Shown here: piece by piece, positions 61,952 through 64,000 of the stretch | Position numbering within the stretch: position 1 is the first letter of the stretch | Layout: each line of letters begins with the position of its first letter | Assembly: GCA_902810745.1 (NCBI GenBank) | Contig: CADDYW010000013.1 | Location: 1 to 64,000 of the forward strand | Length of the DNA stretch: 64,000 bases | DNA from: Chloroflexota bacterium | GTDB lineage: Bacteria > Chloroflexota > UBA6077 > FW602-bin22 > CADDYW01 | Direction of reading: 5' to 3' | Notes under the pieces: generated by a model | The model's database searches: none | What the model was told of the DNA's origin: nothing | Seen by the model: the letters and a program-made list of their open reading frames with translations, nothing else | Position numbers and translations under genes: made by a program

Positions 61952-63106
61952 ATGAGCCAGAAGGATCCGTATCAGCACCTTCGTGAGCAGATCCGCGCGG
62001 TGTGCGCGGATTTTCCCGACGCCTACTGGCGCGACCTCGACGCTCGGCGCGCCTATCCCGAAGAGTTCGTCGCTGCGCTCACCCGAACCGGCTGGCTCTC
62101 GGCCCTGATCCCCAAAGAGTATGGCGGACTGGGGCTGGGCCTTACCGAGGCGTCGGTGATCCTGGAGGAGGTCAATCGCTGCGGTGGCAACGCCGGGCCG
62201 GCGCACGCCCAGATGTACGTGATGGGCACGATCCTGCGTCACGCCAGCGAGGAGCAGCGCCAGCGCTGGCTGCCGCCGATCGCGCGGGGCGAGCTGCGCC
62301 TGCAGGCGTTCGCGATTACCGAGCCGGGCGCGGGCTCGGACACGACGCGGATCATGACCTTCGCGGAGCGGCAGGGCGACGTCTACGTCGTCAACGGCCG
62401 CAAGATCTACATCTCGCGCGTGCTCCAGTCAGATCTCATGCTGCTGCTCGCGCGCACCTCGCCCCGCTCCGATCAGGCCCATCGCGCCGAGGGCATGAGC
62501 ATCTTCGTGGTCGACCTGAGGCAAGCCGGGGACGCGCTCCGCGTTCGTCCGCTGCGCATGCTGATGAACAACCACGTGAACGAGCTCGAGTTCATCAACC
62601 TGCGGGTGCCGGCCGAGAACCTCGTCGGCGAGGAAGGAAAGGGATTCCGCGCGGTGATCGATAGCTGGAATGCCGAGCGCATCCTGATCGCCGCCGAGTG
62701 CGTCGGGGACGCGCGCTGGTTCGTCGAACGGGCGTCACGCTACGCATCCGAGCGGGAGGTGTTCGACCGCAAGCTAGGCGAGAATCAGAGCATTCAGTTC
62801 GCCATTGCCAGTGCCTACGCCCAGACCGAAGCAGCCGACCTGATGCGCTTCAAGGCAGCAGCCCTCTTCGACGCGGGCCAGCCCTGCGGTCCAGAGGCGA
62901 ACATGGCGAAGCTGCTCGCCTCGAATGCGTCGTGGGCCGCCGCGAACGCCTGCCTCGACACGTTCGGCGGAAACGGTTTCAACGCCGAGTACGACGTCGA
63001 GCGCAAGTTCCGCGAGACCCGCCTCTACCAGGTCGCGCCGATCTCGAACAACCTCATCCTCGGCTACCTCGGCAACCGCGTCCTGGGGATGCCGAAGAGC
63101 TTTTAG
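61952..63106 (+). CDS. acyl-CoA dehydrogenase
   Basis: 384 residues. FAD/acyl-CoA motifs are AFAITEPGAGSDTTRI, VVNGRKIYISRVLQSDLMLLL, GFRAVIDSWNAERILIAAECVGDA and LDTFGGNGFNAEYDVERKFRETRLYQVAPISNNLIL. The ending matches the short/branched-chain dehydrogenase branch. It introduces a trans-2,3 double bond into an acyl-CoA and passes electrons to ETF. The ligase at 59405 could supply its substrate. Repeat copy G follows ten bases after the stop. Confidence 0.92.
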   Translation: MSQKDPYQHLREQIRAVCADFPDAYWRDLDARRAYPEEFVAALTRTGWLSALIPKEYGGLGLGLTEASVILEEVNRCGGNAGPAHAQMYVMGTILRHASEEQRQRWLPPIARGELRLQAFAITEPGAGSDTTRIMTFAERQGDVYVVNGRKIYISRVLQSDLMLLLARTSPRSDQAHRAEGMSIFVVDLRQAGDALRVRPLRMLMNNHVNELEFINLRVPAENLVGEEGKGFRAVIDSWNAERILIAAECVGDARWFVERASRYASEREVFDRKLGENQSIQFAIASAYAQTEAADLMRFKAAALFDAGQPCGPEANMAKLLASNASWAAANACLDTFGGNGFNAEYDVERKFRETRLYQVAPISNNLILGYLGNRVLGMPKSF

Positions 63107-63114
63107 CGAGCACA

Positions 63115-63186
63115 GCGCAAGACGCAAAACGCAAGGCTAGCTCGTCGTCGCGCTCCGGCTTTGCGGATTGCGCGTTGCGCTTTACG
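63115..63186. repeat. heptad palindromic element, copy G
   Basis: Left array CGCAAGA, CGCAAAA, CGCAAGG (63116-63136). The right array is inverted and ends at 63186; on the minus strand it reads CGTAAAG, CGCAACG, CGCAATC, CGCAAAG, CCGGAGC. The CGCAACG-CGCAATC run followed by CCGG matches copies B, C and F. It lies between two convergent genes, where it could act as a bidirectional terminator-like hairpin. Confidence 0.8.
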
Positions 63187-63209
63187 TGCCCATGCCGCGA
63201 TCAATAGCG

Positions 63210-64000
63210 TCAGGATGCTTCCCGCGGGACCCAGGCGAGCCCGGACGCGCTCCGCTCGAGACGGCCGATGCCAGGGATGTGCGTCGCGACGAGCAGCGCC
63301 TGCTCGGTCAGCGCGGCGTCGACCAGCGCTTCGCGGCTGCGGAGATTCGACGCGGCATCCGCCCAGCGGACCATCCACGACCGATGCTCCACCTCGATCG
63401 GGTGGTGGAAGAGGTCACCCAGGCAGTAGAGCGTCTGCCCTTCCGAGTGGATCCGCACGATCTGGTGGCCGGGGCTTTCGCCGGGCGCCGCCAGGATCGA
63501 GACGCCACCGCCAAGCTCGCGGTTTCCATCGACCAGAACCAGCTGACCGGCCTGCCGGAGAACGCCGAGGGTGCGGCTGTCCAGCGAGGCAGGGTCGCGC
63601 AGTGCCTCCTGACGTCGCTCTTGCTCCCAGTCGGCGCGACCGAGATAGTAGCGCGCGTTCGGGAACGCCGGCTCGAGGCGCTGTCCGCGCTCGATCGTCG
63701 CGCCATTATAGTGATCGCCGTGCCCGTGAGTGATCACGACGTGCTCGACGTCGTCGGGGCGAACGCCCTGCGCGGCCAGCGACGCGAGGAGCCCCGGCGG
63801 TGGATGGTAGCCCGGAGCTTGGCCGACCGAGTTCTTCGGCTCCGCGGCGGCAGCATCGACCAGGACCGAGAGTCCCGGCAGCCGAACGTAGATGCACTGG
63901 ACGCAGACGCTGAACGATTGCTCGAAGAGCGCGGCGATCGAGGGCGTTTGTGCGCTTTCCGGCAGATCGATCCACTCCTTCAGCGTGGCTGGAATATGGT
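63210..64000 (-). CDS. MBL-fold metallo-hydrolase, 5' part beyond the window
   Basis: The frame is open from the window end to the stop at 63210 (about 263 residues visible). The metal motif ITHGHGDHYNG (HxHxDH) is near position 63720. Later ligands appear as APGESPGHQIV, LYCLGDLFHH and VATHIPGIG. The upstream part reads SFSVCVQCIYVRLPGLSVLVDA, the usual beta-sandwich start, so only a short N-terminus is missing. It resembles quorum-quenching lactonase-like members of the family. The GTG at 63737 is internal. Confidence 0.9.
   Translation of the reverse strand, partial: HIPATLKEWIDLPESAQTPSIAALFEQSFSVCVQCIYVRLPGLSVLVDAAAAEPKNSVGQAPGYHPPPGLLASLAAQGVRPDDVEHVVITHGHGDHYNGATIERGQRLEPAFPNARYYLGRADWEQERRQEALRDPASLDSRTLGVLRQAGQLVLVDGNRELGGGVSILAAPGESPGHQIVRIHSEGQTLYCLGDLFHHPIEVEHRSWMVRWADAASNLRSREALVDAALTEQALLVATHIPGIGRLERSASGLAWVPREAS

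Overview
The window is a G+C-rich bacterial chromosome segment packed with genes on both strands. The gene set points to a Chloroflexota-type organism, perhaps near the Thermomicrobia. It has a methylmalonyl-CoA mutase split into a catalytic subunit and a separate B12-binding subunit followed by MeaB, an F420/LLM-type oxidoreductase, an eCIS-type DUF4157 protein, GTG/TTG starts in many genes, and almost no hydrophobic low-GC islands. The lineage call is an inference from gene content, because no rRNA is present.

Layout. 1-2010 (+): end of the methylmalonyl-CoA mutase large subunit, the B12-binding subunit and MeaB. 2247-13162 (-): an eleven-gene catabolic cluster read from a GntR regulator through a cyclase-family hydrolase, a Gfo/Idh/MocA dehydrogenase, two xylose-isomerase-like TIM barrels and an SDR, to a complete family-5 peptide/opine/oligosaccharide ABC importer. 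13508-14615: a divergent HxlR regulator / YceI pair with two perfect palindromes between them. 14847-19247 (-): an exopolysaccharide start-up module (Wzz, BY-kinase, PHP phosphatase, RmlA-like, RmlB-like). 19457-27264: a small HMA-fold protein, a DapB-like dehydrogenase, a PAS/GAF histidine kinase with a NarL-type regulator, a membrane protein, a P1 peptidase and a D-threonine-aldolase-like enzyme. 27368-33617 (-): a 1238-residue DUF4157 protein with a nuclease-like C-terminus, a ParB-like hypothetical protein, an MFS carrier and a DUF5684 protein without a canonical start codon. 33740-39576: a Tat-type exported protein, a TetR regulator with a clear operator next to a heme-copper-oxidase-like membrane protein, an acyl-CoA-dehydrogenase-like flavoprotein and a second HxlR regulator. 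40072-49903: an SDR, a four-helix-bundle protein, a second Gfo/Idh plus isomerase pair, a TPR protein, exported proteins, an NHL propeller and an M20 amidohydrolase. 50030-50602: an RHS remnant. 50628-54074 (-): rpoB standing alone without rpoC. 54254-64000: DinB with a small OsmC-like reading frame interrupted by UGA, an ABC-2 exporter, a lipoprotein, an LLM oxidoreductase, an acyl-CoA ligase, an alpha/beta hydrolase, an acyl-CoA dehydrogenase and the end of an MBL-fold hydrolase.

The most unusual feature is a dispersed palindromic repeat family. At least seven intergenic loci carry runs of 7-bp units (consensus CGYRAAR) in one direction, a partly conserved core, then the same 7-bp units in inverted orientation. 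At one locus (40885-41594) the two arms enclose a gene for an S23/IVS-type four-helix-bundle protein, and that gene's stop codon lies in a short core motif (TTGCTCA) also present in the gene-less copies at 31316 and 48422. This suggests that the short copies are internally deleted relatives of a gene-bearing element.

Two further items stand out. One is an OsmC C-terminal half directly behind dinB (54254-54448) with an in-frame UGA exactly where the family has its CP-motif cysteine, followed by a hairpin placed like a bacterial SECIS. The other is an isolated rpoB whose rifamycin pocket departs from the bacterial consensus at several positions.
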